NCBI GenBank assembly: GCA_000564995.1
Contig: JDFH01000014.1
Location: 84,333 to 148,332, forward strand
Length of the DNA stretch: 64,000 nt
DNA from: Atopobium sp. ICM42b
GTDB lineage: Bacteria > Actinomycetota > Coriobacteriia > Coriobacteriales > Atopobiaceae
Direction: 5' to 3'
The translations under genes were made by a program, and so were the position numbers. Under the pieces are notes generated by a model. That model did no database searches. It saw only the letters and a list, made by a program, of their open reading frames with translations, and had not been told where the DNA came from. Shown one piece after another: positions 35,127-43,354 of the stretch (within the stretch, counting starts at the first letter, position 1; each line of letters starts with the position of its first letter).

Positions 35127-35875
35127 TGGCCGCTGAAACTACAAACATCCAGGCAGTTGGCGCTGGAAAAACCCTGCTATCCGTCAAGGATCTTAATGTT
35201 TCTTACGGTGCAATCCACGCAGTTCAGGGCATTTCTTTTGACATCCACGAGGGTGAGATCGTTACCCTTATTGGCGCAAACGGCGCAGGTAAATCAACTA
35301 CACTGAACACCATTGCTGGTCTAGTAAAGCCGGACTCTGGCAACATTACCCTTGACGAGAAAAACCTTGTAGGCCAGCGCGCTCACAAGATTGTTGAGGC
35401 TGGCCTGGCATTGTGCCCTGAGGGCCGCCGTGTGTTTTCTCGCATGAGTGTTGCTGAAAACCTTGAGATGGGCGGCTATACGCAGCCCGATTCCCAGAAC
35501 GCTAAGACCGTCAAGATGGTCTACGAGCATTTTCCACGTCTTCGCGAGCGTAAGAATCAGCTGGCAGGAACGCTGTCTGGTGGCGAGCAGCAGATGCTTG
35601 CTATGGGTCGTGCTCTGATGAGCAGGCCAAAGCTTTTGATGCTCGACGAGCCTTCCATGGGTCTGGCTCCTCTTCTGATTGAGGAAATCTTCCAGATTAT
35701 TCGCCAGCTCGGCGATGCAGGAACCACCATTTTGCTTGTTGAGCAGAACGCTAATATGGCACTTAAGGTTGCTGACCGTGCATACGTCCTCGAGCTTGGT
35801 AAGGTTGCTAAGCATGGCACCGGCCAAGAGCTTCTCCACGACGATGACGTACGCAAGGCTTACCTCGGCGCATAA
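35126..35875 (+). CDS. livF: Branched-chain amino acid ABC transporter ATPase LivF
   Basis: The 249-residue ATPase has Walker A GANGAGKST, signature LSGGEQQMLAMGRALM, Walker B LLMLDEPSMGLAPL and the H-loop replacement LLVEQNANMALKVADRAYVLELG that is typical of LivF. It completes a five-gene importer. A strong terminator follows about 50 nt later. Confidence 0.95.
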   Translation: MAAETTNIQAVGAGKTLLSVKDLNVSYGAIHAVQGISFDIHEGEIVTLIGANGAGKSTTLNTIAGLVKPDSGNITLDEKNLVGQRAHKIVEAGLALCPEGRRVFSRMSVAENLEMGGYTQPDSQNAKTVKMVYEHFPRLRERKNQLAGTLSGGEQQMLAMGRALMSRPKLLMLDEPSMGLAPLLIEEIFQIIRQLGDAGTTILLVEQNANMALKVADRAYVLELGKVAKHGTGQELLHDDDVRKAYLGA

Positions 35876-35923
35876 CGGCGACTAATGGCAAATGTGCTTT
35901 GACGTCAACGCACCTTAAACGTT

Positions 35924-35958
35924 AACCCGGCTCCCACACAACGTAGGAGCCGGGTTTT
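35924..35958 (+). terminator. Terminator of livJHMGF
   Basis: AACCCGGCTCC and GGAGCCGGGTT form an 11-bp stem with an 11-nt loop, ending in TTTT. Confidence 0.88.
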
Positions 35959-35963
35959 GTTGT

Positions 35964-36240
35964 CATGTCTGAACAGTTTGCCTGAAAAGCGCACCATGTC
36001 TGAGCTATTTGCCTGTTTTTCTCGCCAAGTCTGAGCAAATTTACTCAGACATGATGTAGTTTTCAGGCTCGCAAAATTTGGCGCGGCGCAGCCTATCTTC
36101 ACGCGCCTGATTTCTTCAAAGAATCTGTAACTTTTGCCTAAATACGTAAAAGAAACTGTGGATTTGCCTGATTTCATCAAAGAATCTGTGCCTCAAATAC
36201 AGATTCTTTACACTTTTCAGGCGCACCTGGCGAGAAACCC
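35964..36240. repeat. Palindrome-rich dispersed repeat, copy B
   Basis: This is the second copy of the element at 18533-18840. It carries the same order of parts: two GTCTGAG units, the GTCTGAG/CTCAGAC palindrome (36029-36050), and three units ending AAAGAATCTGT or AAAGAAACTGT. The inverted repeat CAAAGAATCTGT/ACAGATTCTTT (36178-36209) and TGGCGAGAAACCCGT follow. By eye the copies are roughly four-fifths identical. No convincing gene lies inside; a 91-codon minus frame covers it but has no start signal. Confidence 0.85.
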
Positions 36241-36295
36241 GTGTTGTCGCAGGCGTACTTGTTAGTACACGCATTGACCGAGCGCAGTTGTCACG

Positions 36296-37225
36296 TTAAA
36301 TCTCGTCGAAAGTGTTGTGGTGTTGCTGGCCGTCGTCCAAGGTAAGGACGGTACCCAGAAGTGCTGGCTCAAGAATCTGAATCCAGAGATCGCCTCTGAC
36401 CTGCTTGGCATTCTCGGCAACAGCGCGAGCTGTAACAGGGGAGTCGCAGATGGCAACCATGGTGGAACCTGAGCCCGAGATAACAAAGGCGCAAGCACGA
36501 GCAAGCTTAGCTACCTGTTTGAGCTCTTCGTAATCAGGAATGAGCTCCTTGCGGTAGGGCTCATGGAGTTTGTCGTTGCAGGCAGCTGCCAAAAGACCTC
36601 CATTGCCTGTTTCAAGTGCATGGGTAACAGCAACGGTACGACCCATTTGATAAACAGCGGTCTGAAGAGAAATATTCTGCGGAACCACCTTGCGGGCATC
36701 CTCGGTGTTGACAGTGTACGGCGGTGCAATTGCAACAAAAGAGAGACCGCGCGCTACCAGCCTTCGAGTACAAACGGTATGCCCACCCTCAACAAATGAC
36801 GAGGTCAGGCCACCGTAAATTGCAGGAGCAACGTTATCGGGATGGCCCTCAAAATGACAGGCAAAGTCGAGCGCACGCTCAGGATCCCAGCCACCATGAG
36901 ACTCGGTCATCGCGGCTGCAATACCAGCAATTACGCAGGTAGAACTTGAGCCAAGTCCACCAGAAAGCGGAATAGGCGAATCGATAGTGATGTGCTTAGG
37001 AGTGGGCTCTTCGCCCAGCTTTTCGCAGGCTCGAACATAAGACGTCCAGACAAGGTTGTCATCGTTTCTGAACTGCTCGGGGCAGCCGTCAATGATGAGT
37101 GTAGGAGATTCCCTAAACGTAATTTTTGCGCGCAGGTTAAACGCAAGACCCAGCGTATCGTAGCCGACGCCAATGTTTGCAGAGGTAGCAGGTACAGATA
37201 CGGTCAAGATGGTGTTGTCGAGCAT
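36296..37225 (-). CDS. thrB: Homoserine kinase
   Basis: ThrB phosphorylates homoserine to O-phosphohomoserine. The 309-residue GHMP kinase has VPATSANIGVGYDTLGLA at the N-terminus, the ATP loop PLSGGLGSSSTCVIAGIAAA (about 86-105) and the C-terminal motif SGSGSTMVAICDS. Length is normal. It lies 22 nt downstream of thrC on the same strand and is the second gene of a thrC-thrB operon. GCAGG precedes the ATG. Confidence 0.94.
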   Translation of the reverse strand: MLDNTILTVSVPATSANIGVGYDTLGLAFNLRAKITFRESPTLIIDGCPEQFRNDDNLVWTSYVRACEKLGEEPTPKHITIDSPIPLSGGLGSSSTCVIAGIAAAMTESHGGWDPERALDFACHFEGHPDNVAPAIYGGLTSSFVEGGHTVCTRRLVARGLSFVAIAPPYTVNTEDARKVVPQNISLQTAVYQMGRTVAVTHALETGNGGLLAAACNDKLHEPYRKELIPDYEELKQVAKLARACAFVISGSGSTMVAICDSPVTARAVAENAKQVRGDLWIQILEPALLGTVLTLDDGQQHHNTFDEI

Positions 37226-37247
37226 GTAGAACCTGCTTTCTCAGAGT

Positions 37248-38792
37248 CTAACAAGCAAAAATACGCCCGCATGCTTCGGAAACGTACGAAGCAAGCTGTT
37301 CCTTCTCGCGAACGTCAGTATGAATGATAACGTTATCATTCAGCGATGAAAGCTGGATTGGCGGATTAGTGCCCGTGATTTCGGCGAGCGTATGCATGCA
37401 CGCAAAGTCATCTAGGCCAGCGGTCGAGTGTTCCAGCGCGGCAAGCACGTCGGACGAAAACTTATACGGGCTAGCAGTGGACAGACAAACGCGCACGTTA
37501 CCCGCCTGGCGAGAAACCCTGTCAAGCACGTGCTTTGCGACGGCTGTGTGAGGGTCAATCAGTACACGACAATTCTCCCAGGTAGAACGGATAGTCTCAC
37601 GCGTCTGAGCGTCGGTTGCAAAGCCGGCATCAAAGGTTTCGCGGATGGTGTCCATCACCTGAGCAGGAACCGTGTAGATACCCTTGGTTACCAGCTGGTT
37701 CATCAGATAACTGACAAGCTCGGTGTCTTTGCCGGACGCAAGATAGAGGAGTCGTTCAAGGTTTGATGAAACCAGAATGTCCATCGATGGAGAGATAGTC
37801 TTTTCAAATGCACGCCTGCGATCGTAGATGCCCGTTTCCAAGAAATCAGTCAGCACCTTATTGCTGTTAGAAGCCACAATGAGGCGATCAACAGGAAGTC
37901 CCATCTCTTTTGCAAAGTAACCTGCGAGGACGTCGCCAAAGTTGCCGGTTGGCACGCAGAAAGTAACTTTTTGACCCTGGGTGATGGCGCCCTTGGCAAC
38001 AAGCTGGGCATATGCGTCAAAGTAGTAGGTTACCTGTGGGGCCAAACGACCAATATTGATGGAGTTTGCGCTGGAAAGTACGGTGCCCTTACCGGCCAAC
38101 TCATGCGCCAACTCCTTGTTGGCAAAGATTGCTTTAGCGGCGTTTTGAGCGTCGTCAAAGTTTCCCTTAACAGCGCAAACAGCTACGTTAGAGCCTTTTT
38201 GAGTTACCATCTGCAGGCGTTGAATATCAGAAACCTTGCCTTCTGGATAAAAGACGGTGATTCCCATACCGGGAACATCCTTGAAGCCCTCAAGTGCAGC
38301 TTTACCCGTGTCGCCAGAAGTAGCGGTCACAATCATGATGCTCTTGCCGGCGGTGGCAACCGCGCCCGCAGCACCCTCAGCGTCGACAGCGCCAGCTACG
38401 TCCGCGTCCTCGCGAGCAACACTCATCAGGCGGGGAAGCATCTGAAGCGCAACGTCTTTGAAAGCCGACGTTGGACCATGGAAGAGCTCAAGCAGCCAGT
38501 CTTCTCCGATAGCAGAAACAGGCGTGATAGCCTGGGTGTCCCACTGAGAGCCATACGCGCCCTCAATACAGCGAGTCAGCTCTTCAGCAGAGTAGTCGTC
38601 CAGCAGAGCAGAAAGCACGTCAAAAGCAGTAGCCTTAAAGCCCTGAGCACAAACCTTTGCAAGATCGAGGGGTTTCTCGCCAATTGAATCTTGGATATAA
38701 AGGCCGCCGTCGGGAGCAATTCCCTGCAAAATGGCCTGTTTGGCCAAAACGGTATGGTCAGAGCTTCTTGTGCTGTGATATGCGACGGCCAT
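37248..38792 (-). CDS. thrC: Threonine synthase
   Basis: ThrC turns O-phosphohomoserine into threonine. The 514-residue PLP enzyme belongs to the group with an extra N-terminal domain (YHSTRSSDHTVLAKQAILQGIAPDGGLY). The PLP lysine is K112 in FHGPTSAFKDVALQ, and TATSGDTGKAALEGF is the phosphate-binding stretch. A roughly 16-residue Ala/Gly-rich insert (about 130-146) lies before the catalytic region. It is transcribed away from hom, with about 310 bp of shared upstream DNA. Confidence 0.94.
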   Translation of the reverse strand: MAVAYHSTRSSDHTVLAKQAILQGIAPDGGLYIQDSIGEKPLDLAKVCAQGFKATAFDVLSALLDDYSAEELTRCIEGAYGSQWDTQAITPVSAIGEDWLLELFHGPTSAFKDVALQMLPRLMSVAREDADVAGAVDAEGAAGAVATAGKSIMIVTATSGDTGKAALEGFKDVPGMGITVFYPEGKVSDIQRLQMVTQKGSNVAVCAVKGNFDDAQNAAKAIFANKELAHELAGKGTVLSSANSINIGRLAPQVTYYFDAYAQLVAKGAITQGQKVTFCVPTGNFGDVLAGYFAKEMGLPVDRLIVASNSNKVLTDFLETGIYDRRRAFEKTISPSMDILVSSNLERLLYLASGKDTELVSYLMNQLVTKGIYTVPAQVMDTIRETFDAGFATDAQTRETIRSTWENCRVLIDPHTAVAKHVLDRVSRQAGNVRVCLSTASPYKFSSDVLAALEHSTAGLDDFACMHTLAEITGTNPPIQLSSLNDNVIIHTDVREKEQLASYVSEACGRIFAC

Positions 38793-38817
38793 GAAACCAC
38801 CAATCTTTAGAACGTGT

Positions 38818-38875
38818 CGCGTGTTGTGCGCCTCGCGTGTTGTGCGCGTGCAAATTGCGCGTCTCGCGTGTTGCG
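38818..38875. repeat. Three direct repeats of CGCGTGTTGTGCG type upstream of thrC
   Basis: CGCGTGTTGTGCG at 38818-38830 and 38834-38846, and a shorter CGCGTGTTGCG at 38865-38875, lie in the thrC leader. The 310 bp between thrC and hom hold these repeats and otherwise AT-rich promoter DNA. I see no riboswitch or T-box there. Could be a regulator binding array or simple slippage. Confidence 0.6.
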
Positions 38876-39104
38876 TTTCTATTATTTTAACAGTGAGAAG
38901 TAAATGTCGCTTGTAACATAGAATTGTTCATAGCATTATGAAGACGAGAAAAACTGTCAATTAGATTCTGTCTAGGTTTTTGGTAGTTTTTGTCTATGAG
39001 ATTGTTATCAGTGCAGTCACCTTTGCGTGCGGTTGTCCTTGCTCTGCAATTAGCCTTGCAGGCAGTCGGTTTTCTCGCAAAATGACTGCTAGATTTGGAG
39101 TTAT

Positions 39105-40244
39105 ATGCAAAACGTTGCCCTACTTGGATTTGGAACGGTTGGTGCTTCAGTTGCGCGCATTCTTGATGAGCGCGTTTCTGACGTTAACCTGACGTCCATC
39201 TTGGTTAGAGCTGGTAAAGAGCACGTTGACCCTCGGGCAACATCTGATTTTGATGCGCTCTTGTCTGACCCTGCACTCGATACCGTTGTTGAGTGCATGG
39301 GTGGCCTCACGCCAGCCTATGAGTACATCAAAGCTGCGCTGACTGCTAAGAAAAATGTAGTCACCTCAAATAAAGCCGTGGTATCTGCTCATTTTGAGGA
39401 GTTTATGACACTTGCCGCTGAAGCGGGCGTCAACTTTAATATCGAAGCATGCGTGTGCGGTGGCATTCCTTGGATAGCAGGAATTCAGAAAGTTCGTCGT
39501 ATTGACGAGATTTCTGCGTTCTGGGGAATCATGAACGGCACCACCAACTACATTGTCTATTCCATGCTCAAAGACGGAACGGACTTTGCTGAGGTTCTGA
39601 GCAAGGCTCAGGAGCTGGGTTACGCCGAGCGAGACCCGTCAAGCGATATCGACGGCATTGATGTTCGCTCTAAGACTATGATTTCTGCATCTATTGCCTT
39701 CGACGTAATCTGCACAGACCAGATTCCTATGTCTGGTATCAGAAACTTAACTAAGCGCGATCTTGCCATGTTTGGCAGTCACGATATGACAATCAAGCTC
39801 TTTGGTCGTGGTGTTTCTGACGGTTCATCGTATGCGGTAGCTGTTGAGCCAGTTGCGGTTTCGCTCTCAACCATAGAGGCCAACGTTCCAACTAACTTTA
39901 ACGTTGCAACTGCCGTGGGAAATACCATTGGCGAGCTCAAGTTTTATGGTCAAGGTGCCGGTGGCGACCCAACGGCAAACGCCGTCGTGCAGGATATTAT
40001 TGACTGTGCCGCGGCTCCTGCTGGGGGTCAGCAGACCTTCTCGGCAGGTCTTTCGTATAATCCTGAGCTGCTTGTTTCTGATTACGTATTTAGGACGCAA
40101 GCGGATGTTCCGGGTGGCTCGTTCTGGGAGCCGGGTGCTCAGTTGGTTAAAAATCTAAGTGCCGAGAAGGCCCGTAATCTTCTTACCAGCGCACTTTCGC
40201 AAGATCCTACAACCTTTATGGCTGCACTTGAAAAGAGGAATTAG
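39105..40244 (+). CDS. hom: Homoserine dehydrogenase (no C-terminal ACT domain)
   Basis: Hom reduces aspartate semialdehyde to homoserine, the entry to threonine and methionine. The 379-residue protein has the NAD(P) motif LLGFGTVGASVARIL, TSNKAVVSAH, GIMNGTTNYIVYSML and the catalytic GYAERDPSSDIDGIDVRSK. Most bacterial Hom proteins are about 430 residues with a C-terminal ACT domain for threonine inhibition. This one ends about 50 residues sooner, so that control may be absent. It is first in hom-lysC-asd, 2 nt before lysC. Confidence 0.93.
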   Translation: MQNVALLGFGTVGASVARILDERVSDVNLTSILVRAGKEHVDPRATSDFDALLSDPALDTVVECMGGLTPAYEYIKAALTAKKNVVTSNKAVVSAHFEEFMTLAAEAGVNFNIEACVCGGIPWIAGIQKVRRIDEISAFWGIMNGTTNYIVYSMLKDGTDFAEVLSKAQELGYAERDPSSDIDGIDVRSKTMISASIAFDVICTDQIPMSGIRNLTKRDLAMFGSHDMTIKLFGRGVSDGSSYAVAVEPVAVSLSTIEANVPTNFNVATAVGNTIGELKFYGQGAGGDPTANAVVQDIIDCAAAPAGGQQTFSAGLSYNPELLVSDYVFRTQADVPGGSFWEPGAQLVKNLSAEKARNLLTSALSQDPTTFMAALEKRN

Positions 40245-40246
40245 AA

Positions 40247-41575
40247 ATGATCAAAATTGCAAAATTTGGCGGCTCAAGTGTTGCTTCTGCAGAGCAGTTC
40301 AAAAAAGTTAAAGCTATTGTTGAAGCTGACCCTGATAGACGCTTTATTGTTTCGTCTGCAGCAGGAAAGCGCCACTCAACCGATAACAAGATTACGGATC
40401 TTTTGCTGCTGGTAAATGCCCACATTGAGTATCACGTTGATTGCACCTCTTTGCTTGCAGACATCGAGGCTCGCTTTGTGGAGATTGCTGATGAACTGGG
40501 AGTTGCATGGCCTGTCGCCGAGGAGTTTGAGAAGTTTGCTTCAAACATTAAGTCCTTCTCGCCAGAGTATGTAGTAAGTAGGGGTGAATGGTTCACCTGC
40601 CAGATCCTTGCTGAGTACCTTGGCCTGCCATTCGTTGATGCGGCAGACGTTATGCTGTTCCATCATGATGGCACCATTGATATGGAGCGCACTGCTTCTA
40701 GACTCAAAGAAGTTGTTGCTCGCAGCGGCTCGTTTGTGCTGCCTGGCTTCTACGGTGCTACCGTTGACGGTGCAATTAAGTTGTTCCAGCGCGGTGGTGG
40801 CGATATTACCGGCGCAATTGTCGCTCGCTGCCTAGACGCTGACTTGTACGAGAACTGGACTGACGTTTCTGGCTTCCTTTCTGCTGATCCTCGCATTGTT
40901 CAGAATCCACGCGCTATTGGTCGTATTACCTTTGACGAGATGCGCGAGCTTTCTTACATGGGCGCTTCCGTTCTTCAGGAAGAGGCAATTTTCCCTGTTC
41001 GCGAGGCAAATATTCCAATCCAGATTAAGAACACTAACCGTCCAGAAGATGCAGGTACCGTCATTCGAGAGACCGCTGATGGCGATACAAACGAGCACTT
41101 GATCACTGGTATTGCAGGCAAAAAAGACTTCCTGGCCATTCACGTTAAGAAGGCTCACATGTCCAACGAGGTTGGCGTTATTAGCCGTGCACTTAATATT
41201 GTTGAGCGCTACGGCGTCTCTGTCGAGCACATCCCAACAGGTGTTGATTCGTTTGGTATCGTGGTAAATGCCTCCGATGTAAAGGATACGGTCTATTCCA
41301 TCATCAGCGATATTCGTCGCGAGATTGAGCCTGATGACATTACGATGGTAGACCGCTTAGCTCTTGTTTCTGTTGTTGGTCGTAATATGTCTAGGCGTTC
41401 CGGCACCTCTGGTAAGATCTTTGGCGCGTTGGGCAATGCGGGCGTCAACATTCGCATGATTACGCAGAGCTCAGAAGAGATTAGTATTATTGTGGGCGTC
41501 GATAATGCCGACTTTGATCGCACAATTGGCGTCATTTATAACGGATTTGTTCGTGACGAAATGGTTTCGAGGTAA
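40247..41575 (+). CDS. lysC: Aspartate kinase
   Basis: Aspartokinase phosphorylates aspartate at the head of the lysine, threonine and methionine pathways. The 442-residue protein has KFGGSSVAS at the start, FQRGGGDITGAIVARCL (about 184-200), TDVSGFLSADPRIV and two C-terminal ACT domains (about 300-442), which usually bind lysine or threonine for feedback. It lies between hom and asd with gaps of 2 nt, so the three genes are one unit. Confidence 0.95.
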   Translation: MIKIAKFGGSSVASAEQFKKVKAIVEADPDRRFIVSSAAGKRHSTDNKITDLLLLVNAHIEYHVDCTSLLADIEARFVEIADELGVAWPVAEEFEKFASNIKSFSPEYVVSRGEWFTCQILAEYLGLPFVDAADVMLFHHDGTIDMERTASRLKEVVARSGSFVLPGFYGATVDGAIKLFQRGGGDITGAIVARCLDADLYENWTDVSGFLSADPRIVQNPRAIGRITFDEMRELSYMGASVLQEEAIFPVREANIPIQIKNTNRPEDAGTVIRETADGDTNEHLITGIAGKKDFLAIHVKKAHMSNEVGVISRALNIVERYGVSVEHIPTGVDSFGIVVNASDVKDTVYSIISDIRREIEPDDITMVDRLALVSVVGRNMSRRSGTSGKIFGALGNAGVNIRMITQSSEEISIIVGVDNADFDRTIGVIYNGFVRDEMVSR

Positions 41576-41577
41576 CT

Positions 41578-42600
41578 ATGGCTTTTGATCCAAACGGTAA
41601 GGTCGTTGCAATTCTTGGTGCTACCGGCGTTGTTGGTGCCCAGATGATGCAGTGCCTTGAAGAGTGTAATTTTCCTATCAAGGAACTGGTGCTTCTGGCA
41701 TCCGCTCGAAGCGCTGGTAAAACTATCGAATTTGCTGGCCAGCAGATTGTAATTCGCGAAGCAACACCAGAGGCTTTTGAGGGTGTAGATATTGTCCTTG
41801 GAGCAGCTGGCGACGAGCAGGCAAAAGAGCTGCTCCCTAAAGCAGTCAAGCGTGGATGCGTCTGCGTTGACAACTCCCATGCATTTAGAATGGACCCAAA
41901 CGTTCCGCTGGTAATCCCAGAGATTAACGCTGAGGATATCAAGAACCATAACGGCATCATTTCTAACCCAAACTGTGCAACCATTATTGGCTTGGTACCT
42001 CTGTATCCTTTACATAAGGCAGCAGGTGCAAAGCGTATTATTGCTTCTACCTATCAGGCTGCATCAGGCGCTGGTCTTCCTGGTCTCACCAGCCTGAAGA
42101 ATCAGATGGCTGACGTTGTTGCAGGTAGGGAAGTAACCGAGACCGCTCCTTTTGCATACCAGCTGGCAGTTAACCTGATTCCACAGATTGGCGGCTTTGA
42201 CGAGGTTGGCTACACTTCCGAGGAAATGAAGATGCAAAACGAGGGTCGCAAGATCATGCACCTTCCTGAGCTGCGCGTTAACTGTACCTGTGTCCGAGTT
42301 CCAACGATGCGCTCACACTCTGAGTCCATCACTGTTGAGCTTGAGCGTCCTTTGAGTCCAGATGAGGCTCGCGCTATTCTTGAGGATGCTCCAGGAATCA
42401 AGGTTGTAGACAACCCAGCAGAGCTTCAGTACCCAATGCCTCTTGATACTTCTGACCAGGACCTTATCTATGTTGGTCGTATTCGCGAGGATCTTTCCGC
42501 TGATAAAGATACTCATGCGCTGACATTCTTCTGTTGCGGAGACCAGATTAGGAAGGGTGCCGCAACAAACGCTGTCCAGATTGCAGAGTACCTGCTGTAA
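41578..42600 (+). CDS. asd: Aspartate-semialdehyde dehydrogenase
   Basis: Asd reduces aspartyl phosphate to aspartate semialdehyde, the branch point for DapA and Hom. The 340-residue protein has VAILGATGVVGAQMM, the catalytic cysteine in ISNPNCATIIGLVPL (about 136), STYQAASGAGLPG and the basic/His motif RVPTMRSHSESI. GAGG sits 5 nt upstream. A strong terminator ends the operon. Confidence 0.95.
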   Translation: MAFDPNGKVVAILGATGVVGAQMMQCLEECNFPIKELVLLASARSAGKTIEFAGQQIVIREATPEAFEGVDIVLGAAGDEQAKELLPKAVKRGCVCVDNSHAFRMDPNVPLVIPEINAEDIKNHNGIISNPNCATIIGLVPLYPLHKAAGAKRIIASTYQAASGAGLPGLTSLKNQMADVVAGREVTETAPFAYQLAVNLIPQIGGFDEVGYTSEEMKMQNEGRKIMHLPELRVNCTCVRVPTMRSHSESITVELERPLSPDEARAILEDAPGIKVVDNPAELQYPMPLDTSDQDLIYVGRIREDLSADKDTHALTFFCCGDQIRKGAATNAVQIAEYLL

Positions 42601-42643
42601 TATCTGGCGCGCAGCCACGCTCGCATCATTTTCGTTGACCAAG

Positions 42644-42685
42644 TACCCGTTCGATTCTATTTCGTAGAATTGAACGGGTATTTTT
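42644..42685 (+). terminator. Terminator of hom-lysC-asd
   Basis: TACCCGTTCGATTCTA and TAGAATTGAACGGGTA form a 16-bp stem with one G-U pair and a TTTCG loop, followed by five T. Confidence 0.92.
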
Positions 42686-42736
42686 GTGCGTCTGAGTCAA
42701 ATTTTTCAGCGATAGAGTGCCATTCGGCGGTAAAGT

Positions 42737-42914
42737 GGTAAAAAATGCGTTTAGTTGGAGTATCCAAAAATGCTTAGTTTCTATGCAAGCCATCTACCAG
42801 CAATTTTACGTGGACAAAATTGTGGAAATTAGTACAAAATTTCTGAGCTGGGTAAACGTAAGTGACAAAATTTCGAAGTCCAAAAATAAACTCCAACTAA
42901 ACGGATTTTTTACC
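42737..42914. repeat. 178-bp element with 24-bp terminal inverted repeats
   Basis: The left end, GGTAAAAAATGCG then TTTAGTTGGAG (42737-42760), is inverted at 42891-42914 with 23 of 24 positions matching. The interior is AT-rich with no gene. The same ends occur at 61714-61861. The form is that of a miniature inverted-repeat element, or of a paired regulatory motif. No target-site duplication is obvious to me. Confidence 0.75.
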
Positions 42915-43094
42915 CAAAACAGCACCTCTAATTTGATACATCAATTTCTTGATTAGTTTTCCTGCATATCAGCCATTGTTTATGCAAAAATCACCTATCT
43001 AAATAGTTAAAACTTTTATTCGAACAGGTATTCTACTTTTACAGTAGCCATACAGTTTGGAGGCAAAATGGAGGCAGCCGATAAAAATTTTAAC

Positions 43095-43122
43095 AAAAAA
43101 GGTAGACGGCAAGCCATCTACC
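43095..43122 (-). terminator. Terminator of tRNA-Arg
   Basis: On the minus strand GGTAGATGGC pairs with GCCGTCTACC (10 bp, one G-U) and runs into TTTTTT, just past the tRNA 3' end. Confidence 0.85.
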
Positions 43123-43131
43123 TGGAGTTTT

Positions 43132-43208
43132 TGGTGCCTCCTGCGCGATTCGAACGCGCGACCTGCGGTTTAGAAGACCGACGCTCTATCCAGCTGAGCT
43201 AAGGAGAC
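43132..43208 (-). tRNA. tRNA-Arg (anticodon TCT)
   Basis: Acceptor GTCTCCT pairs with AGGAGGC, CCA is encoded, and the loop CTTCTAA gives anticodon TCT for AGA. The outermost anticodon-stem pair is mismatched; otherwise it is a normal cloverleaf of 77 nt. Confidence 0.92.
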
Positions 43209-43354
43209 ATATAGCGTCGTTCATTATAGCAATAAGGATTGCAAATACGTCGTGCCATCAAAGATTTTCTTATCAGAAGAATGACAAAGGAAAAGAAAAG
43301 TAGCTACACTAAAAGCAGCTACACTGATTACAGGCTTACGTGAATGGAGACACT

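Noticed and set aside
37971-38687. 238-codon plus frame over thrC
   Set aside because: Antisense shadow; thrC carries clear PLP and phosphate motifs.
38818-38875. Possible CRISPR-like array
   Set aside because: Repeats are only 11-13 bp with spacers of 3 and 18 nt, three copies, and no cas genes are present.
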